45,309 nt of DNA, from contig JAEFBB010000017.1 of NCBI GenBank assembly GCA_016292215.1, positions 1 through 45,309 of the forward strand. The letters run 5' to 3'. Below, piece by piece: positions 8,299 to 16,773 of this stretch; the first letter of the stretch is position 1, and the number at the start of each line of letters is the position of its first letter. The translations under genes and the position numbers were made by a program. Under the pieces are notes generated by a model. The model was not told the DNA's origin. It was given only the letters and a program-made list of their open reading frames with translations, and did not search any database. This DNA comes from Saccharofermentans sp. (GTDB taxonomy: Bacteria; Bacillota; Clostridia; Saccharofermentanales; Saccharofermentanaceae).

Positions 8299-8874
8299 TT
8301 AGATTCCTGTAGCGAAATACTGGATCTGTGTGATCTTTCCGTTACCGTCAAAGTAGAAACGGAGATCGGAGCTGCCCTTGACGTAAGTGTACATAACTTC
8401 GGTAGTTGTCGTAGGCTCACCGTATGCTGCCTTGACATCATCGATCGTCTGACCGATGTAGATGCCTTCAGCTGTTGTTACGGTATCATCGCAAAGAGCG
8501 ATTCTGGAGATGACATCACTTCCCGTGAATGTCTCGACCTGGATAGAGCCGCCCTTGAATACGTATTCCTTGGTCATGCCCTGGCCGGCGCAGGATTCTA
8601 CCTCATAGACTTCGTAATCATCTTCGGAAAACTTGGAGTCATCGATCTCAGTGTTAACGATGAGCTTTACTCCGCTGTAAACGAAAACGTAATTCTCGCT
8701 CTCAGCCTGGGCATCAACAGTGCCTGCAGGTGTGCCGTTGCCGGAATTCTGCTGCTGGGTAGAGATAACGTTAACGTCGGATGATACAGGCTCAGGTTCG
8801 TTATTGCATGCTGCAACGCTGACACCTACTATGCTCAAACTCATGATGAGAGCTGCTGCTTTTGTGAACTTCAT
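8299..8874 (-). CDS. Lipoprotein opening the TG operon, paralogue of the 1824-2393 product
   Basis: 191 residues with a type II signal peptide: MKFTK start, hydrophobic core, lipobox VAAC with Cys23. A Ser/Gln/Asn linker leads to a C-terminal domain with ESCAGQG and a GIYIGQTIDDVKAAYGEP segment, both shared with the lipoprotein at the other end of the operon. The ATG has a strong Shine-Dalgarno (GGAGGA) and the gene stops 6 nt before TG4, so the two are probably translationally coupled. The domain is small enough to be a binding or inhibitor partner of the TG proteins, but nothing in the sequence proves that. No enzyme motif is seen. Confidence 0.85.
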   Translation of the reverse strand: MKFTKAAALIMSLSIVGVSVAACNNEPEPVSSDVNVISTQQQNSGNGTPAGTVDAQAESENYVFVYSGVKLIVNTEIDDSKFSEDDYEVYEVESCAGQGMTKEYVFKGGSIQVETFTGSDVISRIALCDDTVTTAEGIYIGQTIDDVKAAYGEPTTTTEVMYTYVKGSSDLRFYFDGNGKITQIQYFATGI

Positions 8875-8911
8875 TTCTATATTCCTCCATATCTGTTCTG
8901 ATGAACACCAT

Positions 8912-8917
8912 ATTATA
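8912..8917 (-). promoter_or_regulatory. Candidate -10 box for the lipoprotein/TG operon
   Basis: A consensus TATAAT on the minus strand lies 37 nt upstream of the first start codon of the operon, in an AT-rich gap bounded upstream by the 8990-9021 terminator. No convincing -35 hexamer is found 16-18 bp away, so a regulator may be needed or the element may be incidental. Confidence 0.45.
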
Positions 8918-8989
8918 ATACACTAAGCCCTTTACTCGCATATGACAAAAATGAGTGAAAATGCCCGCAAATTTTACTCTAAAATGACA

Positions 8990-9021
8990 AATATAAATAA
9001 AGGGCGCTTTTCCGCGCCCTC
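8990..9021 (-). terminator. Terminator of the GT2/SGNH operon
   Basis: Minus-strand stem GAGGGCGC / GCGCCCTT followed by a T-rich tract, just past the stop of the SGNH gene at 9025. It separates the glycan genes from the lipoprotein/TG operon. Confidence 0.85.
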
Positions 9022-9024
9022 AAA

Positions 9025-10125
9025 TCAGTTTTCTATGGCGTTAGCGCCGTAGCTTCTGAGCTCTCCGTAAGTCTCTATCTCGTAGAGCTGGTCAGCGATC
9101 ATATCGTTATAGAACCGGATATCTTTCTCGTATTCTGCGGCAACTTCAGGGACCGTCCTGTAGTCCGTGAGATCGTAATTGTCCACAAGATACTGCCCGA
9201 AATATACGCTGAGCTTCTCTGCCCCGTAAAGATTGAGATGGAAGCCTCCGTCGTAAGTATCCTGGCTCATATCAAGCCCGATCTCTTCCATGTAATCGCA
9301 GAAGTTGATATATGTCAGGCCGTGCTGCGCGGCATAATTCTCGATGTTCTGATCCCACTGCTCGTACCAGCCGTATTCGATAGGCGCACGGACGAGGAGG
9401 AGCTCGATATTATTCTGCTCGCAGAGAATTCTGATCTGGTCGAGATAGTACATTGCGTTCTCGCCGAATTCGCGCTCGATAAGAGGCATCATAGGCGGCA
9501 TCTTGCCCTGGGGCATAACGTCGCAGCGCATGTAATATCCGTTGTGCGAAGTGATGTCCTTGGTAAAGACATGCTCAAAATCAGTCTTCGTGAGCTCGTT
9601 CCATCTGTCGTGATAACGAAGGATCGGGAAAACGTAAGAAGCGAATGTCTCGCCCTCGGTCATGGAGGCATTGATGGCATCGACCTTGTCCCTGGACCAT
9701 CTCATGCCGTCTAAAGTCATTCTGTTATAAGCTTCCTTGCGCGGGACATCGTGCTGCATGTTATGGATGGAGAGCACGACGACCTTGGGGGTCTCGGTCC
9801 TGAGCACATCCTTCAGCAAATAATAAGTCTGGCAGATATACTGCTCACCGGAGCCTCTGATATAAGCTGAGATGCCGTATTCCTCGTACATCTTGATCGG
9901 GGAATAGCTCTCATATGCGTCGCAGTCTCCGAAAAAGATAACGTCATGAGGGACCTTTTCCTTGTAGTATTCTTCGGTAAAAGAGCCCTCGATAACACCT
10001 CTCTGGTATTTAGGCATGAGAAGGCGCTGCACGAACCAGAGTATTGCAACAGACAATACCAGCAGTACGAGCGCGGTAATGATCTTAGTGGAAGTCTTGG
10101 AACTCTTTTTTGAGCCTTTTGCCAT
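9025..10125 (-). CDS. Membrane-anchored SGNH/DltD-like protein with Cys at the nucleophile position
   Basis: 366 residues: cytoplasmic Lys/Ser-rich start, one membrane segment (about 15-33), then an extracytoplasmic SGNH-hydrolase-like domain. Block I reads FFGDCD (about 64-69), where the usual nucleophilic Ser of GDS or GSS is replaced by Cys68; block V is present as DGGFHLNLYG near the C-terminus. Relatives such as DltD or PatB-type proteins transfer or remove acyl groups on wall polymers. A Cys nucleophile or a non-catalytic role are both possible. Its ATG overlaps the TAA of the preceding GT2 gene (TAATG), so translation is coupled, pointing to a role with that glycosyltransferase in decorating a surface glycan. 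Last gene of its unit. Confidence 0.8.
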   Translation of the reverse strand: MAKGSKKSSKTSTKIITALVLLVLSVAILWFVQRLLMPKYQRGVIEGSFTEEYYKEKVPHDVIFFGDCDAYESYSPIKMYEEYGISAYIRGSGEQYICQTYYLLKDVLRTETPKVVVLSIHNMQHDVPRKEAYNRMTLDGMRWSRDKVDAINASMTEGETFASYVFPILRYHDRWNELTKTDFEHVFTKDITSHNGYYMRCDVMPQGKMPPMMPLIEREFGENAMYYLDQIRILCEQNNIELLLVRAPIEYGWYEQWDQNIENYAAQHGLTYINFCDYMEEIGLDMSQDTYDGGFHLNLYGAEKLSVYFGQYLVDNYDLTDYRTVPEVAAEYEKDIRFYNDMIADQLYEIETYGELRSYGANAIEN

Positions 10126-10829
10126 TACATTGCCTTCTTAAGACGGCGGAAGTCACCCAGAGCCTTCCAGCCGATCTTTACGATCTTCTTGATATTGATG
10201 GAGTTCGTGCCTCCCTGGCGCGGTCTGAAAGTGACCTCACGGAAAGCATACTCTTCTCCGTAATGAACGAAGTAAGTGGTCATCATGATATTCGGCAGGT
10301 TGTAATCCTTGTCGAGCTTATAAAGGTACTTGGCGACTGTTTTCGCGTGCATAAGGCGGAAAGGCGCATTCGCATCCGGAACCTTTACATGGAAATAGCA
10401 CTTGATAAGGAAGCAGACCACCTTCTCGACGAAAGCTCTGGACTTGCCGTCGCCTCTTACGACTCTGTGTCCGAAGATGCCCTTATAGCCGTTCCTCATC
10501 TGCCAGAAAGTATCGAATTCTTCAGGCAGTGTCTGTCCGTCGGAATCAGTCTGGAATATAAAATCAGCACCCTGCTTGATCGCATAATCGTAAAGCGCGA
10601 TGACCTTAGGGCCGTGCTGCTTGCCCGTGTTTGAAAGTATCTCGAGCTGGGGGTGATCAGTCTTAAACTGCTCCAGAAGATCGTGCGTTCTGTCGACGCT
10701 TCCGCTGTCGGCAATAACGAGCCTTGATTGGGGATCCTTGCCTTCGAGGATCGGATACCAGGAAGATACAACATCAACGATATTGTCTTCTTCGTTATAT
10801 GCGGGCATAACGATATAAAGGATGTCCAT
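10125..10829 (-). CDS. GT2 family glycosyltransferase
   Basis: 234 residues with a GT-A fold start (MDILYIVMPAYNEEDN), an ADSGSVDRT segment and a nucleotide-sugar/metal motif QTDSDGQT near residues 95-102. There is no membrane domain, so it should act at the cytoplasmic face of the membrane, transferring a sugar from a nucleotide donor to a lipid or glycan acceptor. Sugar and acceptor cannot be told. It starts 3 nt after the stop of the larger GT2 gene and its stop overlaps the SGNH start, so the three genes form one translationally coupled cassette. Confidence 0.88.
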   Translation of the reverse strand: MDILYIVMPAYNEEDNIVDVVSSWYPILEGKDPQSRLVIADSGSVDRTHDLLEQFKTDHPQLEILSNTGKQHGPKVIALYDYAIKQGADFIFQTDSDGQTLPEEFDTFWQMRNGYKGIFGHRVVRGDGKSRAFVEKVVCFLIKCYFHVKVPDANAPFRLMHAKTVAKYLYKLDKDYNLPNIMMTTYFVHYGEEYAFREVTFRPRQGGTNSINIKKIVKIGWKALGDFRRLKKAM

Positions 10830-10832
10830 TAC

Positions 10833-11789
10833 TTACTCCTCCGGTAAATTCTTGCGCTCGCTCACGATGTAGCGCGGGCGGTGTTTTGTCTCAAGATAGA
10901 TCTTGCCGATGTATTCTCCGATGACGCCTAAGCTTATCATCTGGATGCCGGATACGAAGCAGAGGATGCATGTCGTGGAAGCCCAGCCGTCAACGTAGTA
11001 TCCGGAAATAACGGACACGAGAACATAGATGATCCCGATAAGGCTTAAGAACGCTACGATAAATCCCATTACTGTAATGAGTCTTAACGGTCTTACCGAG
11101 AAAGAAGTAACTCCGTCGATCGCGAGCGAAGCCATCTTTGAGAGCGGATAATGCGTCTTGCCCGCTTCTCTCTCGGCTCTCGAATAATAGACTGCCGACT
11201 GCTTGAATCCGAGCTGCGGGATGATGCCTCTTAAGAAGAGATTTACTTCGCCGTAGCCTTCAAGAGCATCCAGTACTCTAGAGCTCATGAGTCTGTAATC
11301 CGCATGGTCGGGGATGATGTCTACGCCCATTCCGCGAAGGAACTTATAGTAAGACTGGGCTGTCGTTCTCTTAAACCACGTATCGGACTTTCTGTCATTT
11401 CTGACTCCGAAAACAATCTCATTGCCCTTTGCATATTCATCGACCATCTCCGTGATCGCATTGATATCGTCCTGACCGTCGCAGTCCATCGAAATAGTGA
11501 TGTCAGCGAACTTCTTTGCTTCCATGAGGCCTGCGATGAGAGCATTCTGATGGCCCCTGTTGCGCGAAAGTGAGATAGCAGCGAATCTCTTATCCTGTTC
11601 AGTGAGTGACGTGAGGATATCCCATGTCGTATCCTTACTGCCGTCGTTTACGAACATAACGCGGCTGTCATCGCTTATCTTGCCGGCTTCCACCAGCTCA
11701 TCTACTTTTGCTTTGAACTTGCCGCTCGTAAGCGGAAGGACCTGCTCTTCGTTATAGCAGGGAATTACGAGATAAAGTACAGGCGTCAT
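10833..11789 (-). CDS. Membrane-bound GT2 glycosyltransferase, GtrB/polyprenyl-phosphate sugar synthase type
   Basis: 318 residues. The N-terminal GT2 catalytic domain has VIPCYNEEQ, FVNDGSKDTTW and the DxD-type SMDCDGQDD motif. Two membrane segments near the C-terminus (about 235-262 and 270-295) and a closing YIGKIYLETKHRPRY motif are typical of GtrB, YkoT and DPM1-like enzymes, which load a sugar onto undecaprenyl phosphate for export. It would supply the lipid-linked sugar used in surface glycan decoration. First gene of the GtrB-GT2-SGNH cassette; the ATG is preceded by GGGGAG and by an extended -10 promoter element. Confidence 0.92.
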   Translation of the reverse strand: MTPVLYLVIPCYNEEQVLPLTSGKFKAKVDELVEAGKISDDSRVMFVNDGSKDTTWDILTSLTEQDKRFAAISLSRNRGHQNALIAGLMEAKKFADITISMDCDGQDDINAITEMVDEYAKGNEIVFGVRNDRKSDTWFKRTTAQSYYKFLRGMGVDIIPDHADYRLMSSRVLDALEGYGEVNLFLRGIIPQLGFKQSAVYYSRAEREAGKTHYPLSKMASLAIDGVTSFSVRPLRLITVMGFIVAFLSLIGIIYVLVSVISGYYVDGWASTTCILCFVSGIQMISLGVIGEYIGKIYLETKHRPRYIVSERKNLPEE

Positions 11790-11820
11790 TAAAAGCTCCC
11801 CATAATTATTTTCTACGGAG

Positions 11821-11829
11821 ATTATAGCA
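11821..11829 (-). promoter_or_regulatory. Extended -10 promoter element for the GT2/SGNH cassette
   Basis: Minus strand reads TGCTATAAT, a consensus -10 with the TGn extension, 32 nt before the first start codon. The -35 region is AT-rich and poor, as is common with extended -10 promoters. No hairpin terminator separates this from the TG5 gene, so read-through from purF-TG6-TG5 is also possible. Confidence 0.55.
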
Positions 11830-11852
11830 TAACCATAAAATAATAAATTAGT

Positions 11853-13496
11853 TCAGGTATTTTTGATCGTATGGTTCTTGTAATCGATCCTGGTCTGGAC
11901 AGACTGTGTGGCGCTCGCCGGATACTTGTCCTTCTTAAACTGGAATCCGTTCCATCCGCCCTGCCAGAAATCCAGGAGCTCTTCCGTGGTATACATGAAG
12001 AAATAACTGTCGTAGCCTTCACGCCATGTCGCGTCGCAGTGATACCACTGTCCGTTAAGGCAGACATAATTCCAGAAATGCGTTGCTGTCTGGTAAGGAT
12101 ATCTCTCAATGATCATGTTATCGATCCCAGCCACATCGAGCAGAGCCTTGACCGCATATGCAGTCGAATAACAGTTGCCCGTTCGTGTCTTGAAGGCGTT
12201 GTACGCAGCCTCGGTCCACGAACGCGTATTGGTCCTTAAGATAAACCTGATGTTGTATCTGCACCACCAGATGATCTGAAGAGCTACTTCTTCTTCGGTC
12301 ATTCCGGGCTCGGTGATCTCATCTAATATCTCCTGCGCGACCTTATAAAGCTCTTCGGGCTCGATATATCCTTCGGGCTTGTTAGAGAGCTTGAGATTTA
12401 TAGTCACCTTTGTCTCGTTGCCCGAAAAATCACTTGCGGTATAAGTGACTTCATACGTGCCCGGTTCGTTGAGATTAACATTGGATGTATCGATATCGAG
12501 CACGGGATTCTCATCGTAGTCGTCAGTAACTATGACATTATTCCTGTACATCACCGGATCGCCGATATATGCTTCGATATCCAGAGCGCCTTTTATCTCG
12601 GGAGCAAGGCTGTCTTTTGTGACTTCGAAAGGCACTGAAACAGTCGTCTCATTTCCGCATCCGTCAGTAAGCAAGGCAACAGCCGTAAAGTTACCGCCCG
12701 CTGACATATCGGGTACTTCTTTCCAGGTCACAGCAACATCCGTAATGTCGCTGATCCCGGTAACGCATGAAGAAGCATCAGGCACAGGTCCGCACGCGAA
12801 TATCTTCTGCGGTATGCCCTGTCCCACAGGTGCTATCGTATCCCGGATTATCAGCTTGCAGGGGAAGTTCCTGCCGTAGATCTTCATGTTGAAATTGATA
12901 GTCTGCGGAAGATCGATATTCACTTCATCGAAATTAAGATTGCATGATACCCACTTTGGAATAGACGGTTCTTCCGTAAAGAACATCTCTTCCGTGGGCC
13001 TCACGGTCCCTGCCTCTATCGTTACTTCACGGATCAGAAGTCCCGTCTCGTCCTTGTAGAAAAGGAAGATCCTGACGCCTGTAAGAATGAGCGCGATGAC
13101 AGCTACCGCTATCATGAGGACCTTTATTATGAGGCCGGTATTTACCGGTTTGCTTTCTGCTTCTTTTTGAACTTTTCTGGCAGGCTGCGGGGCTCTTTTG
13201 GGAGCTGCGTTAACGGGTCTTCTCTGAGTGTTGCTGGGAGCCGTTTTATGTGCTGCTTGCGGAACGCTTCTTTGCGCTGCAGGTCTTTGAACGTTCCTTT
13301 GAACGGGTCTTGGTGCAGCGTTATTATTTCTTGCCTGCGGAGCTTTCTTTACTGATGGCGCGGATGATGGTTTTCGCGCCTGCCGGGGAACCGGTCTTCC
13401 GGCTTGGGCGGCAGGCTTAACCGGGCCCGTAGCTGCGGAAGGTCTCGCATTCCGCTGCGAAGGGTTCTTGTTTCTGCCGTCAGAAGTGTTGTTCAT
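11853..13496 (-). CDS. Transglutaminase-like membrane protein with long basic cytoplasmic region (TG5)
   Basis: 547 residues. Residues 1-120 are low-complexity, rich in Pro, Ala, Arg, Gln and Asn with almost no acidic residues until about 110, and lie before the single membrane segment (about 121-147), so they should be cytoplasmic. Outside, three Ig-like modules (about 155-220, 235-292, 298-370) include DDYDENP and TASDFSGN. The TG domain has Cys442 (TGNCYSTA), His473 (THFWNYV) and Asp488 (WYHCDAT). The end (KYPASATQSVQTRI) matches TG6 and TG4. It starts 1 nt after the TG6 stop, so the two are coupled. The basic tail could contact nucleic acid or anionic membrane; this is only inferred. Confidence 0.88.
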   Translation of the reverse strand: MNNTSDGRNKNPSQRNARPSAATGPVKPAAQAGRPVPRQARKPSSAPSVKKAPQARNNNAAPRPVQRNVQRPAAQRSVPQAAHKTAPSNTQRRPVNAAPKRAPQPARKVQKEAESKPVNTGLIIKVLMIAVAVIALILTGVRIFLFYKDETGLLIREVTIEAGTVRPTEEMFFTEEPSIPKWVSCNLNFDEVNIDLPQTINFNMKIYGRNFPCKLIIRDTIAPVGQGIPQKIFACGPVPDASSCVTGISDITDVAVTWKEVPDMSAGGNFTAVALLTDGCGNETTVSVPFEVTKDSLAPEIKGALDIEAYIGDPVMYRNNVIVTDDYDENPVLDIDTSNVNLNEPGTYEVTYTASDFSGNETKVTINLKLSNKPEGYIEPEELYKVAQEILDEITEPGMTEEEVALQIIWWCRYNIRFILRTNTRSWTEAAYNAFKTRTGNCYSTAYAVKALLDVAGIDNMIIERYPYQTATHFWNYVCLNGQWYHCDATWREGYDSYFFMYTTEELLDFWQGGWNGFQFKKDKYPASATQSVQTRIDYKNHTIKNT

Positions 13497-13497
13497 A

Positions 13498-15399
13498 TTA
13501 GCCTTTGATCGAGTGCCCGCTGTAATTTATTTTGCTCTGTACCGATTCGGTAGCAGACTGAGGATACTTGTCTTCAGGGAAATTATACCCGTTCCAGCCG
13601 TTATGCCAAAAGTTTTTTAATTCCTTCGTGGTGTACATGAAGAAATAACTGCTCCAGCCGATTCTCGGCGTCGAATCGCAGTGGTACCACTGGTCATTGA
13701 TCTTAATGTAATTCCAGTAGTGCGGATTGTAAATATAAGGGTCTCTGATGATGATCATGTTCTCGATGCCTGCCACGTCGAAAAGCGCTTTCGCGCACAT
13801 AGCAAATGTGTAGCAGTTGCCGCTGCGCTTGGTGAAGCCGTCGTATGCGGCTCTCGTCCATGAAGAGTCATCGCAGTTTGAGACGTAGTAGACGTTGTAT
13901 CTTACCCAGTAAGTGATCTGGAGGGCCTTCTCCATGTCGCTCATGTCTGAATTGGTGATCTTATCGAGGATCTTCTGCGCTTCAGCGTAAACAACATCAG
14001 GCTCGACATAAGTCGAGGGCTTCTTCTTGAGCTTCAGATTGATCGTAGCTTCAGACATGTTGCCCGAGAAATCCGTTGCTCTGTATGTGACGACATAAGT
14101 GCCGGGCTCATCTGCCGTAACCTCGCTCGTATCGATCTCAAGGATCGGTTTGGGATCGATGTCATCTGTTACGGTAACGTCCTCTCTGTATCCGATAGGA
14201 TCTCCAATATAGACCTCGATATCATGAGTGCCCTCGATAACAGGAGCCTCACTGTCTTTTGTAACGTAGAAAGGAACATCAACGATCGTACAGTTGCCGG
14301 AATTATCCGTAACGGCTGCCTTTGCGATGAGGTCGCCTCCCGTAGTGATGTCGGGCAGTTCCAGCCATTCGACAGTTACTTCGTTGAGGTCGTAAATGTT
14401 GGTAACGCAGTCTTCGACATCAGGGATCGCGTCAACGGAGAACATGGTCTGCGGGACAGCTTCTGCCGTCGGAGGCGTGGTATCAACGATATCAAGTTCG
14501 CACGGGAAATTGGTGCCGTACATCCTTACGGTAAATCTTATCGTCTGCGGAATATTGTAATTGACCGTGGAAAAATCGAGATTGCATGAGACATACTTCG
14601 GGAACTTCGGTTCACCCGTGATATACATGCTGACATCTGCAGAAGTGCCTGCTTCGATGGTATGCTCACGTACGATAAGATCGGTGTCCTCGTTGTAGAT
14701 CGTGAGAGCCATAACAGCTGCGCCTGCGACTATTATCTCGAGCAAAAGGATTATGAGAAGCGGCAGTACAAAACGCCTCTTTCTCTTGATGCCGTATGCC
14801 TTTGCTTCCTTGACGGTCTTTCTTGTTTTCTTAGGCTTCTTCTCAGGCTTTTCCCCAGGCTTTTCGTCAAGGTCTTCAGAAGGTTTTTCAACTCTTCTGA
14901 CTTCCCTTTTGGGAGCCCTCTTGGGAGCTCTTACAGGCTTTACTGCTTCTTCCTCTTCTTCAGCGATTTCTTCGTGCTGCTGAACTGCGGGCGCACCTCT
15001 GTGCAATACGGCGCGCTCGGGAACGCGGGCAGGCATGTGCTGCTCCAGATCTCCGAATGCGGGTTTCTCAACAAACCGGGAAGAGATCTCAGCCGGGCGC
15101 TGCTCAACACGCTGCGGCGCAGGCATGGGCTGCAATGAAGCCTGTTCCTGAACAGGTGCGTTGCGCTGAAGGACTCTTCCGGGAGCCTGCTGACCGGGCT
15201 GGCGCTGAGGCATCCTAAGCTGTGTATTAAGCGGAACCTGTACGGATTCAGTGTGCGATGCTTCAGCGTTGCGCCGGGCTTCGCGGCGCGCCTTGAGCTC
15301 TGCCTCTCTCTCGAGTGCAGCCTCATGCTCGACAGCCTTAAAAACCGCTGCATCGGCAGATCTTACTCTTCGTGCCTGATTAGGCTCAGCATCATGCAT
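13498..15399 (-). CDS. Transglutaminase-like membrane protein with very long cytoplasmic region (TG6)
   Basis: 633 residues, the largest paralogue. Residues 1-208 are predicted cytoplasmic and disordered: a Glu/Ala/Arg-rich, possibly helical start (18-50), a Gln/Pro-rich middle, an acidic patch (143-151) and a Lys/Arg-rich end (155-208). A membrane segment (about 210-234) leads to three Ig-like modules and the TG domain with Cys529 (SGNCYTFA), His560 (PHYWNYI) and Asp574 (WYHCDST). The closing KYPQSATESVQSKI matches TG5. The ATG lies 12 nt after the purF stop, with its Shine-Dalgarno (AAGGGG) overlapping the end of purF, so it appears co-transcribed with that gene. Confidence 0.88.
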   Translation of the reverse strand: MHDAEPNQARRVRSADAAVFKAVEHEAALEREAELKARREARRNAEASHTESVQVPLNTQLRMPQRQPGQQAPGRVLQRNAPVQEQASLQPMPAPQRVEQRPAEISSRFVEKPAFGDLEQHMPARVPERAVLHRGAPAVQQHEEIAEEEEEAVKPVRAPKRAPKREVRRVEKPSEDLDEKPGEKPEKKPKKTRKTVKEAKAYGIKRKRRFVLPLLIILLLEIIVAGAAVMALTIYNEDTDLIVREHTIEAGTSADVSMYITGEPKFPKYVSCNLDFSTVNYNIPQTIRFTVRMYGTNFPCELDIVDTTPPTAEAVPQTMFSVDAIPDVEDCVTNIYDLNEVTVEWLELPDITTGGDLIAKAAVTDNSGNCTIVDVPFYVTKDSEAPVIEGTHDIEVYIGDPIGYREDVTVTDDIDPKPILEIDTSEVTADEPGTYVVTYRATDFSGNMSEATINLKLKKKPSTYVEPDVVYAEAQKILDKITNSDMSDMEKALQITYWVRYNVYYVSNCDDSSWTRAAYDGFTKRSGNCYTFAMCAKALFDVAGIENMIIIRDPYIYNPHYWNYIKINDQWYHCDSTPRIGWSSYFFMYTTKELKNFWHNGWNGYNFPEDKYPQSATESVQSKINYSGHSIKG

Positions 15400-15411
15400 G
15401 GTTAAAGCCCC

Positions 15412-16767
15412 TTAACGCTCCGGATAATTGCCGGTAAAGCAGGCATCACAATATCTGAAGTCATCTCCGCCGAGCATATCGTTGAGATCCTCATTTTCGA
15501 GATAGCCCAATGAGTCAGCGCCGATGATGCCGCAGATCTCAGGAATAGAGTGATGGCAGGCGATGAGATAATCTTCATCAGGAACGTCAGTACCGTAATA
15601 GCAGGGATGCATAAACGGCGGAGAACTGATCCTTACGTGGACCTCGGTAGCTCCAGCGTTCCTTAACATATTGACCTGATTGGCGATAGTATTTCCTCTT
15701 ACGATCGAATCGTCGATGATAACGACTCTCTTGCCGTTAACGACAGAAGAGATCGGATTAAGCTTGATCTTAACAGCCTGTTTGCGCTGTTCCTGTGAAG
15801 GCTTGATGAAAGTTCTTCCGACATAGGAATTCTTGACGAAGCCCTTCTCATAGGGGATTCCGGATTCAGCAGAGAAACCCAATGCGGCATCGATGCCTGA
15901 CTCGGGCACGCCGATTACTATGTCGCAGTCACAGGGATGCTTTCTTGCAAGGATCCTGCCTGCTTCTCTTCTTGCCTGTGCAACGGATATGCCGTCGATG
16001 ACAGAGTCAGGTCTTGCGAAATAGATATATTCGAAAACGCACTTCTTCATGCCGCGCTTGATGCCGGAATCGATCGATCTGATATCGCCGTTCTCAACGA
16101 CGACGATCTCGCCGGGATTAACGTCTCTGATGAATTCAGCGCCGACTGCTTCCAGCGCGCATGTCTCGGAGCAGAAGATAACAGCGTCACCGAGCTTGCC
16201 CATAACGAGGGGCTTTAAACCGAAGGGATCTCTTGCCGCGATGAGCTTTCTGGGGCTCATTACGAGAAGAGCATAACCGCCCTTGATGATGCCCATTACT
16301 TCCTTGACGGCTTCTTCTACGGAAGGAGTAACAGATCTCTTGCTCGCGATAAGATAAGCGATGACCTCCGAATCTGTTGTCGAATGGAAGATCGCGCCCT
16401 TATCTTCAAGTTCTCTCTTGAGAGTATCAGCGTTAGTGAGGTTGCCGTTGTGGGCAATCGAAAGTGTACCTTTGGAATACTGCGTAACGATGGGCTGGGC
16501 ATTCTCCGGAACACTTCCTCCGGAAGTAGAATATCTGACATGTCCGATAGCGATATCGCCCTTGAGACTCTTGATCTTGTCGCTGCTCAAAACATCGCTG
16601 ACAAGGCCCATTCCCTTAACGCACTCTATGGAAGCGTCATCATTGGTAGCAATACCACAACTCTCCTGTCCCCTGTGCTGGAGACTGAAAAGCCCGTAGT
16701 AAACATCACAAGCGCAGTCAGTACTGCCGTGAATTCCAAAGATTCCGCATTCTTCATGTATGGCCAT
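15412..16767 (-). CDS. purF: Amidophosphoribosyltransferase
   Basis: 451 residues. PurF makes phosphoribosylamine from PRPP and glutamine, the first step of purine synthesis, in the cytoplasm. The start MAIHEECGIFGI places the N-terminal-nucleophile Cys at residue 7 after a short propeptide, as in the Bacillus-type enzyme. The glutaminase domain is followed by the PRPP motif VVIIDDSIVRGNT. Cysteines at KKCVF, in the IACHHSIPEICG segment and in YCDAC near the C-terminus fit the Fe-S cluster form. There is no Shine-Dalgarno; an extended -10 box ends 6 nt before the ATG. It is divergent from the radical SAM gene and, unusually, leads into two TG genes. Confidence 0.97.
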   Translation of the reverse strand: MAIHEECGIFGIHGSTDCACDVYYGLFSLQHRGQESCGIATNDDASIECVKGMGLVSDVLSSDKIKSLKGDIAIGHVRYSTSGGSVPENAQPIVTQYSKGTLSIAHNGNLTNADTLKRELEDKGAIFHSTTDSEVIAYLIASKRSVTPSVEEAVKEVMGIIKGGYALLVMSPRKLIAARDPFGLKPLVMGKLGDAVIFCSETCALEAVGAEFIRDVNPGEIVVVENGDIRSIDSGIKRGMKKCVFEYIYFARPDSVIDGISVAQARREAGRILARKHPCDCDIVIGVPESGIDAALGFSAESGIPYEKGFVKNSYVGRTFIKPSQEQRKQAVKIKLNPISSVVNGKRVVIIDDSIVRGNTIANQVNMLRNAGATEVHVRISSPPFMHPCYYGTDVPDEDYLIACHHSIPEICGIIGADSLGYLENEDLNDMLGGDDFRYCDACFTGNYPER

Positions 16768-16773
16768 GCTAAG

